A stretch of 64,000 nt of DNA from Pedobacter sp. BAL39 (GTDB taxonomy: Bacteria > Bacteroidota > Bacteroidia > Sphingobacteriales > Sphingobacteriaceae), in the NCBI RefSeq assembly GCF_000170795.1, contig NZ_ABCM01000001.1:372001-436000 (forward strand), given 5' to 3'. Position 1 is the first letter of the stretch. The number at the start of each line of letters is the position of its first letter. Both the position numbers and the translations under genes were made by a program. Shown here in pieces: positions 8,582 through 17,582 of this stretch. A model generated the notes under the pieces. The model did no database searches. It was not told where the DNA came from and saw only the letters and a list, made by a program, of their open reading frames with translations.

Positions 8582-8824
8582 TAAATAGCGTAAGATTTAG
8601 CTCTATTTATAGCCTGCATGGCATGTCTAGATTTTATCAGAAACCTGCGATGTACCCCCCAGTATATGACGGTTACTGTAGTTTATGCCATTACAGCATA
8701 TGGCAAAAGTGTGTTCCCTGTGACGGAGATGCTAGTCAAGGGGGGTATCAATCACAGGGAACAACTTAGACGACGATGAATCCTCACGGATAAGCGATTC
8801 ATCAATCCTGAGTAATCACTAAGT
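8581..8824. ncRNA. candidate structured RNA / multi-hairpin element between convergent genes
   Basis: The whole 244-bp space between two converging genes folds densely. The perfect complementary pairs are ATAAATAG 8581-8588 with CTATTTAT 8603-8610; TACCCCCC 8653-8660 with GGGGGGTA 8740-8747; TGCCAT 8686-8691 with ATGGCA 8700-8705; TGTTCCCTGTGA 8712-8723 with TCACAGGGAACA 8752-8763; ACTTAG 8764-8769 with CTAAGT 8819-8824; and, inside the last, GATGAATC 8775-8782 with GATTCATC 8796-8803. The second and fourth pairs interlock, giving an H-type pseudoknot. The strand is unknown. A terminator pair alone would not need this. It could be a small RNA, a hairpin-rich mobile element such as a MITE, or a REP-like cluster. 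A 63-codon frame through it is not credible as protein. Confidence 0.5.
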
Positions 8825-8825
8825 C

Positions 8826-9767
8826 CTATTGATTTTTATACTTCACATTGGGAAAGCTCTGCTGCGCAGCTTTAAACTTGCGCTCCATGTCCTCATCCCA
8901 TCCGAAAGCAAGTGTCGCCTGTTCTTTCAGGTTCAGGCCGGCGGCACCGCTCCAGAAATGTACAAACTCACCCATATCCATTTTCTTTCTGCGGGTGATG
9001 ACGTTATTGACCTTTGGGAAGTTCTGGCCGACCAGCAGGAAGTATTTGTTTAGTAAAGCCCCTTTTCCATATTTGCTGTAGATGGGATAAAACCAGTTTT
9101 TGAACCATTGCGTTCTGGCTTTTGGAAAATCGTCATATTGTGTCTGCATCTGGGTGTAGACGCGCTCCGCTTCATCTTTTCTGCCAATATTCATGAGTAC
9201 ATCATAGTTGAAGATCTCCATAAACTTGCTGTCTCCCCAGAGCACATCTGATGGAGATCCACTTACTCCGTGGGTATTACCCGTCACAATATGCCCGATC
9301 TCATGGATGGGCATTCCGATTTGTTCTCCTGTAGGTTTATCCCAGTTGCCCAGTCCGCAGTCGATCATATTGCGGTAGTCATGACTTTCATTCAAGTAAG
9401 ATGCCGGATGACCTCCGCCAAGCTTATCGGACACCACACGATGAAGGATCACATAAAGGCGACCATCTTTACCCATCTCACCGTACACCTTCTTTACATA
9501 AGCCCATGTGTCCGACATGGCTTTAAATGGCCAGGCTACCGTGGTGTCCATATTTTTATCATAGTACACCGCCACGTGATCATCATAAAATACGCGGTTG
9601 GTCAGCATATCATGTTCAAACCAATGCTCCTGCCATGTTCTTGGCGGAGCACCAACTTCTTCTTTTGTGGTTGATGCGGTTGCCGCTTTTTTAGAAACAC
9701 TGCAGGATGCGGTAATCAGTGTCAGCAATACTGCTGAGGTTGCGATAATTTGTTTTGATGGTTTCAT
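8826..9767 (-). CDS. lipoprotein with HExxH zinc-peptidase-like motif, function unknown
   Basis: A 313-aa protein with a lipoprotein signal peptide, Cys22 in TASC. After a low-complexity linker (residues ~25-42) comes a single folded region with the motif HEIGH at 155-159 in MPIHEIGHIVTG, the pattern of gluzincin-type metallopeptidases (two His ligands plus catalytic Glu). A third ligand could be Glu or His further on, for example near KFMEIFNYD, but I cannot fix it. No named family is recognised with confidence. The region around YVILHRV and GGGHPASYLNES resembles secreted putative metalloproteases of soil Bacteroidota. It is convergent with the desaturase-family gene, and its upstream region is shared with the sulfatase gene on the other strand. 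Confidence 0.75.
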   Translation of the reverse strand: MKPSKQIIATSAVLLTLITASCSVSKKAATASTTKEEVGAPPRTWQEHWFEHDMLTNRVFYDDHVAVYYDKNMDTTVAWPFKAMSDTWAYVKKVYGEMGKDGRLYVILHRVVSDKLGGGHPASYLNESHDYRNMIDCGLGNWDKPTGEQIGMPIHEIGHIVTGNTHGVSGSPSDVLWGDSKFMEIFNYDVLMNIGRKDEAERVYTQMQTQYDDFPKARTQWFKNWFYPIYSKYGKGALLNKYFLLVGQNFPKVNNVITRRKKMDMGEFVHFWSGAAGLNLKEQATLAFGWDEDMERKFKAAQQSFPNVKYKNQ

Positions 9768-10047
9768 TAAGTCTAAAGTGTTTAAACAGGATTGGTTATA
9801 TCCTTCGATTGTTGTGTGTCTTCAAATATATCTCGCCTTTTCCTGTAATCATTCTAAGGATTTAGCCTTATGTTCAGCGATTCTGGCATAGAAAGTAGTA
9901 AACCGTTATAAAATATGCCAAACGCGTAAAAGTAACAGGGATTTTTCCAGACACTTTACTGTTTTCAACCACTAAATGTTAAATTTAGAATTCCTCTCCT
10001 GCAGTTTCTATGTCTACAGAAGAGATGCAACCCATCTTTAAATTTAA

Positions 10048-11736
10048 ATGCTGATGAGAAAAATAACTTACCTGGTCATACTTGCGGCGCTCCTGTCGGA
10101 TTTCAATGGCATGGCACAAAAGAAAACAACATCCGGAAAAGACACACGCCCCAACATTGTGGTCATCCTTGCAGATGACCTGGGCTACTCTGACCTTGGC
10201 GCCTATGGTGGTGAAATTCAGACACCAAACATTGACTTTTTGGCAAATCAGGGATTAAAGTTCAAAAACTTCTACAATACGTCCAGGTGCTGCCCTACAA
10301 GAGCGGCATTGCTGACCGGGCTATACAATCATGAAGCAGGCATAGGTCAGATGACCGCAAAAACTCAAAAACCCGGATATCTGGGTAGACTTACAGATCA
10401 TGCGGTAACACTTGCCGAAGTTCTGAAGGCATCAGGATATCATACTGCTATGTCTGGAAAATGGCATGTATCCAATACCTCCGAACAGAAAGACCCTGCT
10501 GCACAACTGAACTGGCTAAATCACCAGGAAACACACCCTTATTTTTCGCCAATTGATCAATATCCTACTAACAGAGGCTTTGAACGTTATTTCGGCACCA
10601 TATGGGGAGTCATAGATTTCTTTGATCCCTTCTCACTGGTAAGCGGAACTAAGGCGATCACCAGTGTTCCAAAAAACTACTATCATACAGATGCCATCAG
10701 TGACACAGCAGCAACCTATATCCGTGAATTCGCTAAGGACGATAAACCCTTTTTTATATATGTAGCACAAAATGCACCACACTGGCCTTTACAGGCAATG
10801 CCAGAAGATATTGAGAAATACAAGGACACTTACAAGGTCGGCTGGGATGCTATTCGTGAAAACCGGTATAAAAGAATGGTGGAGCTGGGGATCATCGATC
10901 CAAAGACGACAGCACTCTCTCCCCGGCTGAATGCACAAACGAACTGGGAAAACAACCCGGACAAAGACTGGGATGCGCATGCGATGGCCGTTCACGCTGC
11001 AATGGTAGACCGCATGGACCAGGGTGTCGGAAGAATCATCAAGGCTTTAAAGGAGACCGGAAAACTCGACAATACCCTCATTGTTTTCCTGAGCGACAAC
11101 GGTGCAAGTCCTGAAAATTCTGCAGCTTATGGTCCTGGATTTGACCGCTCCAGTCAGACCAGAGCCGGAGATCCTGTGAGTTATGACCTGAAGAAAACAG
11201 TACTTCCAGGTCCGGAGAACACCTATTTCAGCATTGGCCCGGATTGGGCAAACGTTGCCAATACGCCTTATAAACTTGCTAAGGCAGAATCTTATGAAGG
11301 CGGGACGCGCACTCCACTGATCGCCTTCTGGCCGAACCAGATTAAAAACAAGGGTGGTCAGACGGATCATGTAGGTCATGTAATGGATTTTATGGCGACT
11401 TTCACTGAATTGGCAAAAGCCAGCTATCCTAAGGAATACAAAGGCAACGAGATCACGCCAATGCAGGGCGTCAGCTTTGCCTCGACGCTGAAAAACAAAA
11501 AAGGGCCGGTACATGACGCCCTGTTCAATGAGCATTTCGGTGCAAGGTCTGTGCGTTATCAGGGTTGGAAGCTGGTAGCCACGGCAAAGGAACGAAACAA
11601 CTGGCACCTGTATCACATTGAGGAGGATCAATCAGAAATCAATGACCTTGCTGCACAGTACCCGGAAAAGGTAAAAACTATGAATGACCTCTGGCAGCAA
11701 TGGGCAGAAACACATAAGGTATTTCCGAAACCATAA
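10048..11736 (+). CDS. secreted arylsulfatase (sulfatase family S1)
   Basis: A 562-aa sulfatase with an N-terminal signal peptide (residues 1-24, ending GMAQ). The formylglycine motif C-x-P-x-R is present as C81-C-P-T-R85 followed by AALLTG. The metal-site aspartates sit in ADDLGYSDLG (Asp43/Asp44), and FLSDNGASPEN supplies the second metal pair. The motif starts with Cys, so activity needs a formylglycine-generating or anSME-type maturase elsewhere in the genome. The enzyme would remove sulfate esters in the periplasm. ATG 10048 is used; ATG 10054 (MRKITYLV) is an equally good start. It lies alone, convergent with the ccsBA gene, with a shared stem-loop between them. Confidence 0.93.
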   Translation: MLMRKITYLVILAALLSDFNGMAQKKTTSGKDTRPNIVVILADDLGYSDLGAYGGEIQTPNIDFLANQGLKFKNFYNTSRCCPTRAALLTGLYNHEAGIGQMTAKTQKPGYLGRLTDHAVTLAEVLKASGYHTAMSGKWHVSNTSEQKDPAAQLNWLNHQETHPYFSPIDQYPTNRGFERYFGTIWGVIDFFDPFSLVSGTKAITSVPKNYYHTDAISDTAATYIREFAKDDKPFFIYVAQNAPHWPLQAMPEDIEKYKDTYKVGWDAIRENRYKRMVELGIIDPKTTALSPRLNAQTNWENNPDKDWDAHAMAVHAAMVDRMDQGVGRIIKALKETGKLDNTLIVFLSDNGASPENSAAYGPGFDRSSQTRAGDPVSYDLKKTVLPGPENTYFSIGPDWANVANTPYKLAKAESYEGGTRTPLIAFWPNQIKNKGGQTDHVGHVMDFMATFTELAKASYPKEYKGNEITPMQGVSFASTLKNKKGPVHDALFNEHFGARSVRYQGWKLVATAKERNNWHLYHIEEDQSEINDLAAQYPEKVKTMNDLWQQWAETHKVFPKP

Positions 11737-11761
11737 GGGCTTCAAAACGTGCTTAAATAAA

Positions 11762-11806
11762 ATGCTCCTAAACGGCTGATTAAATTACCTCGCCATTTAG
11801 GAGCAT
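11762..11806. terminator. bidirectional stem-loop between sulfatase and ccsBA genes
   Basis: ATGCTCCTAAA (11762-11772) pairs perfectly with TTTAGGAGCAT (11796-11806) around a 23-nt loop. It sits between two convergent genes and could end both transcripts. The flanking T-runs are weak on both sides. Confidence 0.6.
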
Positions 11807-11831
11807 CCTTACAAATGCTGAATACAGCAAA

Positions 11832-14800
11832 TTATTTCTTTGGATTCATCACTTTATATCTACGGTAGGAAATCACAGCCAGCACGAACACACTGGCAAT
11901 GGTGATGTATACCCATGATGGAATCGGCACCGGATCACCCTGTGCGTAGGAATGCAGACCTGTGAGGTAATAGTTCACCCCGAAATAGGTCATGATGATG
12001 GTTGAAAATCCGATCAACGACAACAGGTTGAATAGATACTTACCTTGCAACTTTGGAATCAGGCGTACATGCAAAATGAACGCGTAAATGATCACCGAAA
12101 TGAATGCCCAGGTTTCTTTAGGATCCCAGCTCCAGTACCGTCCCCAGCTTTCATTTGCCCAGATACCGCCAAGGAAAGTTCCTACAGTAAGCAAAAACAG
12201 ACCTACAGTAAGGGACATCTCATTGACAATTGTCAGCTCAGTAACTGAAGCTTTCACTTTGGCATTGATTTTTTTGTTGTCGATGATGAACAGGACCAGC
12301 ACCACTGTTCCGATCAGCGCACTCAATCCAAAAAAGCCATAGCTGGAAGTAATGATCGCCACGTGGATCATCAGCCAGTAAGATTTCAATACCGGCACCA
12401 AAGGTGTAATCTGCGGGTTCATCTGCGAGCCACCATGTGCAAAGCCCATCAGGATTACCGCAATCAGACATCCTGCAGCAGGAATAAAGGCATTGCTATT
12501 ACGGTACATCAGCAAGCCTGAAAGTACCCCAATCCAGCTGATGAACAATACCGCTTCATAACCATTACTCCATGGCTCATGACCGGAAATATACCAGCGT
12601 ACACCAAGGCCAACAGCCTGCAATAACGCAGCAATGCTGATCAATATCAACACAAAAGTAACCAGCAGGTCCAGCGATTTGGAATTCCTGAACAGCTTCA
12701 TGAATGCCAGTGTCAGGATCACTACACCAAGCAGTGCGTAGGTAATCATCAGGTTCAGGAAAAGGTTCCAGCCATTGTAGCTGACTTCCCAATCAATTTT
12801 CGCTTCAGAAGGCACCACATCTTTACCATATTTTTGCTGCAAAGATTTGATATAGTCGAGTGCCTCATTTGCAGGAGCCCAGTTTCCACCTTGTTGGGCG
12901 GCACTGATTGCTTTAAAATAACGATCTATAGGATTAGGCATGGTGGCCACACTATCCGCAGGTGTTGGAGCCATGGCAATCCAGGTATTATTTTCATCAC
13001 CTGCAATCGGAATGATGCGCAGGTACTTGCCACCAATCAGCTGCTCCATGGCCTGCAGTTTATCATTCAGGTCGATGACGTCTTTATCATAGCTGTCCTG
13101 CTCCGCAGGTTTTTTCGCAAAAGCTTTCAGGTAATCATCCTTCAGCAGGAAATCTACCGATCCATCGGTGCTGATCTGCAGGAGACTGACCATAGAGGTG
13201 TATCCGTCACTATTAGCTCCTGTTGCTTTTAACAATGCAGGCCCTCCTTTAGAACCGACCTTAATCAGGGGAACGTTTACCCAGTTGAAAGGCATCGTAG
13301 ATACAGACAGGAAAAACTGATTCGCATTCAGGGAATGGAAACGGTCCTTACGGTGTAACTTCCGGAGAATCTCCAGCGCCATGGTATTTACAGGTTCAAT
13401 CCTCCCATCAATGTTCTGCACGAGCAATCTGCCAAACTTATCAGCATGATCTGCGTCGATTTTTACAGCTGCAGCAAACTGTACCGGATCAGAAGTCTTG
13501 GCAGAGAAAATCTTTTGCACTTCCGCAACATGGTCGGGGCTCTGCATGTGGTTATGCCCGGCCTCTCCTTCATGTGCATGGTCGTGCTCATGATCATGTT
13601 CGTGATCGTGTGGCTCCTGAGGCATCACCGGCGGCATCTGCTGAGGTCCATTTTTACCATGCATGTCTATTTTCTGTTCCTGACTGAATGCAGCACCCAG
13701 TGGCAGAAACAACATGGCAAGGATCAGGGCTTTTGATTTAGAGATATTTTTCAATTGTTCATTTAACTTAGAGAAGTGTGTGCCTTTCCAGAAGAGCGTA
13801 ACGAACATTCCCAGAAAGAGGAAGGTATAACCAATATAGGTCACGTTTGTCCCCCAGTAATCGTGATTGACGGAAAGAACGGTCCCTTTTTCATCATCAT
13901 CAAAACTGGCCTGGAAGAAGCGGTATCCACCATGGTCAAGCACGTGGTTCATAAATATTTTATAAGGTGTTTCATTTCCTGAATCCTGGAGTACCACGTC
14001 AGAAGAGTAAGAGGCAGGGCTCGTACTTCCCGGATACTTCTCCATCTTGAAGTCGGCCAGTTTCAGAGAAAACGGTGTTTTATAGATTTTAGAACCGTAA
14101 GCAAGAGATACCCTCAGTCCGCCGATTTCACTCTGGTGCTGGAAATTGGTCATTCCTTTTCCGCCATAGAAAGATACCGTATCTACCGCAGTTGGCGTTG
14201 TTACCTCCAGGATCACCAGATCCGGATCGTGTTCATGTTTCTTTTTATCGCCTTCAAAGTATAAGATCTTGCCTGATACCGGAGCCTCGGGAACTACAAA
14301 GGCAAGTCCGCCATAAGTATAAAGACTTCTGAGGTTAAAAGGCTGTACTTCATCATTACCGGTTACCACCTTCCTTTCCTGCGTAGCCATGATCATGTAA
14401 TTGCCTTCATAAGGTGAAGAGATCTGGAACGAACCTTTGGTATCATCGATGTTGATGGCGCCAGGAGTAGGTTTATTGTAACTGACCAGCATGTTCTGGA
14501 TCAGCTGCAGGTTTCCTGCAGGAATGTATTTATTTACCCTTTGTCCGTTTTCCAGCACCACAAGGTGAAGTGTGGGTGTTCCCCCGTCCTGCACAACCAG
14601 CGAGTCCTGGGCCCTGGAATAAAAATTCAGGACCTTCATCTTCACCCGTTCTCCCATATAATCATATTCGGACGTGAAGGTTTTCTTGAAGGGCTTTAAA
14701 TAAGTCGGCACTTTGTTGGAAACCAGAATAGCGGGAACATCATCATAAGCCAATGCCTGATCGTCTTTTCCAATCTGTACTTTAAAGAAAGTAGCATCTG

Positions 14801-15152
14801 AAATGACCTCATCACTGGATTCTCCTTCACGAATGTGCATGGAACCCTCAAAGCTGATGTAGCGGGTGATGTATCCGCCAATAAAAATAACGATAAAGGC
14901 AAGGTGAAAAACGAGCAAAGGCCATTTTTTACGTTGCGTAAGGCGATAACGACTGATGTTACCGATAAAGTTTAGTACCAGGATCACCATGATGAGCTCA
15001 AACCACCAGCAGTTGTAGATCAGTGCTTTTGCGACAGGTGTGCCATAATCATTTTCTACAAAAGTGGCCATGGCCATGGAGAAGGCATACAATAGTAGCA
15101 TGGTACCCATTGTACGGGTAGAAAAGAGAATCTTTACTAAACTTTTAATCAT
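11832..15152 (-). CDS. fused ResB-CcsA cytochrome c biogenesis protein (CcsBA)
   Basis: A 1106-aa membrane protein. The N-terminal ResB-like half has transmembrane segments near residues 15-35, 47-68, 78-100 and about 435-455, with a large periplasmic domain between the third and fourth. A strongly His/Glu/Asp-rich linker follows at about 515-545, with repeated HDHEHDHE-type units. After a second soluble domain comes the CcsA half, whose haem-handling WWD motif reads WGRYWSWDPKETWAF at 1003-1017. The fused protein carries haem outward and attaches it to apocytochrome c (System II). The N-terminal MIKSLVKILFSTRTMGTMLLLYA is typical for Bacteroidota CcsBA. The His-rich linker may bind metal; that is inference. 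Periplasmic thiol reductants of the TlpA type encoded nearby could keep the haem-binding Cys reduced. Confidence 0.92.
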   Translation of the reverse strand: MIKSLVKILFSTRTMGTMLLLYAFSMAMATFVENDYGTPVAKALIYNCWWFELIMVILVLNFIGNISRYRLTQRKKWPLLVFHLAFIVIFIGGYITRYISFEGSMHIREGESSDEVISDATFFKVQIGKDDQALAYDDVPAILVSNKVPTYLKPFKKTFTSEYDYMGERVKMKVLNFYSRAQDSLVVQDGGTPTLHLVVLENGQRVNKYIPAGNLQLIQNMLVSYNKPTPGAINIDDTKGSFQISSPYEGNYMIMATQERKVVTGNDEVQPFNLRSLYTYGGLAFVVPEAPVSGKILYFEGDKKKHEHDPDLVILEVTTPTAVDTVSFYGGKGMTNFQHQSEIGGLRVSLAYGSKIYKTPFSLKLADFKMEKYPGSTSPASYSSDVVLQDSGNETPYKIFMNHVLDHGGYRFFQASFDDDEKGTVLSVNHDYWGTNVTYIGYTFLFLGMFVTLFWKGTHFSKLNEQLKNISKSKALILAMLFLPLGAAFSQEQKIDMHGKNGPQQMPPVMPQEPHDHEHDHEHDHAHEGEAGHNHMQSPDHVAEVQKIFSAKTSDPVQFAAAVKIDADHADKFGRLLVQNIDGRIEPVNTMALEILRKLHRKDRFHSLNANQFFLSVSTMPFNWVNVPLIKVGSKGGPALLKATGANSDGYTSMVSLLQISTDGSVDFLLKDDYLKAFAKKPAEQDSYDKDVIDLNDKLQAMEQLIGGKYLRIIPIAGDENNTWIAMAPTPADSVATMPNPIDRYFKAISAAQQGGNWAPANEALDYIKSLQQKYGKDVVPSEAKIDWEVSYNGWNLFLNLMITYALLGVVILTLAFMKLFRNSKSLDLLVTFVLILISIAALLQAVGLGVRWYISGHEPWSNGYEAVLFISWIGVLSGLLMYRNSNAFIPAAGCLIAVILMGFAHGGSQMNPQITPLVPVLKSYWLMIHVAIITSSYGFFGLSALIGTVVLVLFIIDNKKINAKVKASVTELTIVNEMSLTVGLFLLTVGTFLGGIWANESWGRYWSWDPKETWAFISVIIYAFILHVRLIPKLQGKYLFNLLSLIGFSTIIMTYFGVNYYLTGLHSYAQGDPVPIPSWVYITIASVFVLAVISYRRYKVMNPKK

Positions 15153-15543
15153 TCCTTACTTGTTCTTTTTGTTTCATTTTCAGCCCGAAATGCACTTTAT
15201 ACTCCCCCGGGCAGAAGAAACCTAATTTAAATAATTCGGCAAAGATGGCGCTCACGAATCAGAAAATGGAAGGCAAATTGAATTTATGGCAAAAATAAGA
15301 CTAAACAGCTCCGTTTAATAGCTGAAAGCAAACAAAAATAGTGAACCTGTCCTCTTTGAAATTAAAATACTAAAACTACAATCATTCCTGATAAATCTCA
15401 AAAATTCGCCAATTCCGAGTTATTTTAATTTTTATTGAATTTTTTTGGTAAAAATAAAGAAACCTAAACACTTGTAATTAAGTCAGCTACCTGATCAACA
15501 GCTTTCTGCAATTTATTTATCACTCTTAATCTAAAAAGAAACA
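15153..15543. other. 391-bp divergent intergenic region, no gene seen
   Basis: This A/T-rich spacer separates the minus-strand ccsBA gene from the plus-strand GH16-like gene and should hold both promoters. Runs such as TTTTTTT near 15437 and many A-tracts make it look like typical promoter DNA. I found no ORF with a plausible start and no strong hairpin. Confidence 0.5.
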
Positions 15544-16347
15544 ATGAAAAAAATTTACCTGGCAGCGGTACTCGCCCTGATGGTGTCCGCCTGCAAAAAA
15601 GACCAGCCTGTCACAGATCTACAGCCAACAAAACTGGCCTCCGGTTTAAATACGAACGCTACGCCGAGCGCATTGATGGCAAGTACGATTAACTTCAGCG
15701 GGATTACCTGGGAAGTTAAGGAAGTTACCGACCTGCAATATGGAGGGCCTGGCCCGAACTATTGGGCAGCCAGCAGTGTATGGGTGGATGCAGCCGGCCA
15801 CCTGCATCTGAAAATTAAAAAAGATCCCGTTACCGGCCGGTGGAATTGTGCAGAAGTACATTCGTTGCAGACATTCGGATACGGTTCTTACATATGGAAA
15901 GTTGAAGGGGCTGTAGACGACCTGGATAAGAACATTGTTCTTGGTCTTTTTAACTACAAGGCAGGAGACAATGGACACCATGAAGTAGACATTGAGTTTG
16001 CACGGTGGGGTAACGATGCCTGGCCAAATTTCAATTATACGGTCTATCCAGCCTACGGCGATCCTCAGACACGACAGTTTCAGACTTACGAACTTTCACT
16101 CAACGGAACCTACTCCACATATAGATTTCACCGCAACAGTCAGAAGGTCTCTTACAAAGCCTTCCATGGACACACCACTGCTGAAACAAACGCCTTTTAT
16201 CCCTGGGCCACTCCCGATACTGGGTTCCCGGTCAGCACGGAATCTCTGCCAGTGCACATGAACTTGTGGTTGTATAATGGATACGCTCCATCCAACAACC
16301 AGGAGGTGGAAATCATTATTCACTCTTTCCAGTTCATCGCCGACTAA
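15544..16347 (+). CDS. GH16-like glycoside hydrolase lipoprotein
   Basis: A 267-aa lipoprotein, Cys17 in VSAC followed by KKDQ. After a ~30-residue linker the rest is a concanavalin-type jelly roll. The catalytic signature of GH16, E-x-D-x-E, is visible as E147-V-D-I-E151 in HHEVDIEFARWG, with the preceding YGSYIWKVEGA strand also typical of the fold. GH16 enzymes cleave beta-1,3/1,4-glucans, galactans or porphyrans with retention. The particular substrate cannot be told, and the domain is shorter and more divergent than classical laminarinases. It is monocistronic, with a long upstream region and a stem-loop downstream (16398-16442). Confidence 0.78.
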   Translation: MKKIYLAAVLALMVSACKKDQPVTDLQPTKLASGLNTNATPSALMASTINFSGITWEVKEVTDLQYGGPGPNYWAASSVWVDAAGHLHLKIKKDPVTGRWNCAEVHSLQTFGYGSYIWKVEGAVDDLDKNIVLGLFNYKAGDNGHHEVDIEFARWGNDAWPNFNYTVYPAYGDPQTRQFQTYELSLNGTYSTYRFHRNSQKVSYKAFHGHTTAETNAFYPWATPDTGFPVSTESLPVHMNLWLYNGYAPSNNQEVEIIIHSFQFIAD

Positions 16348-16397
16348 AATTTAGAATTGCGCTCATTTTAATTAACACTCTACCAAATCGCAGCAGA

Positions 16398-16442
16398 ATG
16401 CAATGTCCTTAAAAAGTTAAACACTTTCCAGGGGCATTGCAT
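16398..16442. terminator. stem-loop between GH16-like gene and small acidic-protein gene
   Basis: ATGCAATGTCC (16398-16408) pairs with GGGCATTGCAT (16432-16442), 11 positions with one G-T, around a 23-nt loop. It lies 3' of both converging genes and is a candidate bidirectional terminator, though without a strong T-run. Confidence 0.5.
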
Positions 16443-16460
16443 AACTGCTCCAGTTTCATA

Positions 16461-16649
16461 TCAATCTTCGTCAGACTGGTCACCGCTGCCGTTACGCTCA
16501 GAATAGTCTGCAGCCTTTTCATCAGCTTCTTCATCGCCTGTTTCTTCAGGTTCCAGATTTTCGTCCAATCGATCATTCCAATTGTCCAGATTCGTTTTTT
16601 CAGGATCTTCAGCGGCTGAATATCTCTGATTTGTATATTGACTGTCCAT
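16461..16649 (-). CDS. small acidic hypothetical protein
   Basis: A 62-aa protein if started at ATG 16649 (MDSQYTNQRYSA); in-frame ATGs at 16664 and 16685 would add 5 or 12 residues. It is very acidic, rich in Glu/Asp, Asn and Gly, with no hydrophobic core or signal peptide, and likely disordered. The C-terminus ends in an acidic GDQSDED. Small proteins of this kind are common in Sphingobacteriaceae, and the amino-acid composition looks biased in a protein-like way rather than like a shadow frame. No function is known. It stands alone between the GH16-like and fasciclin genes. Confidence 0.55.
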   Translation of the reverse strand: MDSQYTNQRYSAAEDPEKTNLDNWNDRLDENLEPEETGDEEADEKAADYSERNGSGDQSDED

Positions 16650-16929
16650 AATGTCTTTTTTCATACAACACGTTAAGGGAATCATTGTTTCGACTTTATA
16701 TTAGGAACCACGGTCGATTAAAATCCATTAAAACCAGATCGCTGCAGTAATCGTATTTAATTGAAAAACACGACCATCCTCCTCGGACACATCTTCAATC
16801 AAGTCACAAAACACAACTATTAAATAAACGGATTACCTCTAAAAATAAAATGATTAACTTTATTTTAGTTTAATTAAAACCAAAGACATCCAGTCTTCCG
16901 TACATCTCATCAAACAAAACATCACTACC

Positions 16930-17478
16930 ATGAAAAAATTGATCTTATCTGTGATCGCTTTAGTTACTTTAACTTACGCCACAGAAGTGCAAGCACAAAA
17001 AAACCCAATGGTTGGCGGCGCTGCCATGTATGCCAACAAAGACATCGTTGACAATGCAGTAAACTCTAAAGACCACACTACATTAGTTGCTGCAGTTAAA
17101 GCGGCTGGTCTGGTAGAAACCTTAAAAAGTACAGGCCCTTTCACCGTCTTTGCACCGACGAACGCTGCCTTTGATAAACTTCCTGCAGGAACAGTAGAGA
17201 CATTGGTAAAACCGGAAAGCAAAGAAATGCTGACTAAAATTCTTACTTACCATGTTGTAGCAGGAAAAATGGATTCAAAAGCAATTGCTGCAGCCATCAA
17301 AAAAGGAAATGGCAAAGCTGAACTGACCACAGTTGAAGGTGGTAAGCTTTGGGCATGGATGGATGGTAAAAAGCTGGTCCTGAAAGATGAGAAAGGCGGA
17401 ATGAGCACAGTAACTATTGCTGACGTAATGCAAAAAAATGGTGTCATCCATGTCATTGACACCGTGTTGATGCCTTAA
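16930..17478 (+). CDS. secreted fasciclin (FAS1) domain protein
   Basis: A 182-aa exported protein. A signal peptide covers residues 1-22 (VQAQ cleavage) and one FAS1 domain covers residues ~38-182. The two conserved FAS1 motifs are visible: H1 as GPFTVFAPTNAAFDKLPAGTV, and H2 near the C-terminus in NGVIHVIDTVLMP. The central YHVVAGK strand is also conserved. Bacterial FAS1 proteins mediate adhesion or bind small ligands in the periplasm; nothing indicates the partner here. The gene is monocistronic, with an A/T-rich leader and a strong terminator 24 bp after the stop. Confidence 0.92.
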   Translation: MKKLILSVIALVTLTYATEVQAQKNPMVGGAAMYANKDIVDNAVNSKDHTTLVAAVKAAGLVETLKSTGPFTVFAPTNAAFDKLPAGTVETLVKPESKEMLTKILTYHVVAGKMDSKAIAAAIKKGNGKAELTTVEGGKLWAWMDGKKLVLKDEKGGMSTVTIADVMQKNGVIHVIDTVLMP

Positions 17479-17501
17479 TAAACACAACTCCTATGAAAAA
17501 C

Positions 17502-17540
17502 AAAAAGCCGCAACAATATTAAATTGAAGCGGCTTTTTTT
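17502..17540 (+). terminator. rho-independent terminator of the fasciclin gene
   Basis: AAAAAGCCGC (17502-17511) pairs with GCGGCTTTTT (17529-17538), loop 17 nt, followed by further T residues. The A-tract on the left makes it usable also by the minus-strand gene ending at 17583. Confidence 0.85.
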
Positions 17541-17582
17541 ATTTATAATATATTGCAAAAAGGCTTAATAATATTGCAGGAA

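Noticed and set aside
8578..8769. 63-codon open frame on the plus strand in the structured region
   Set aside because: It runs through several perfect hairpins and shows no family features; RNA structure explains the sequence better.
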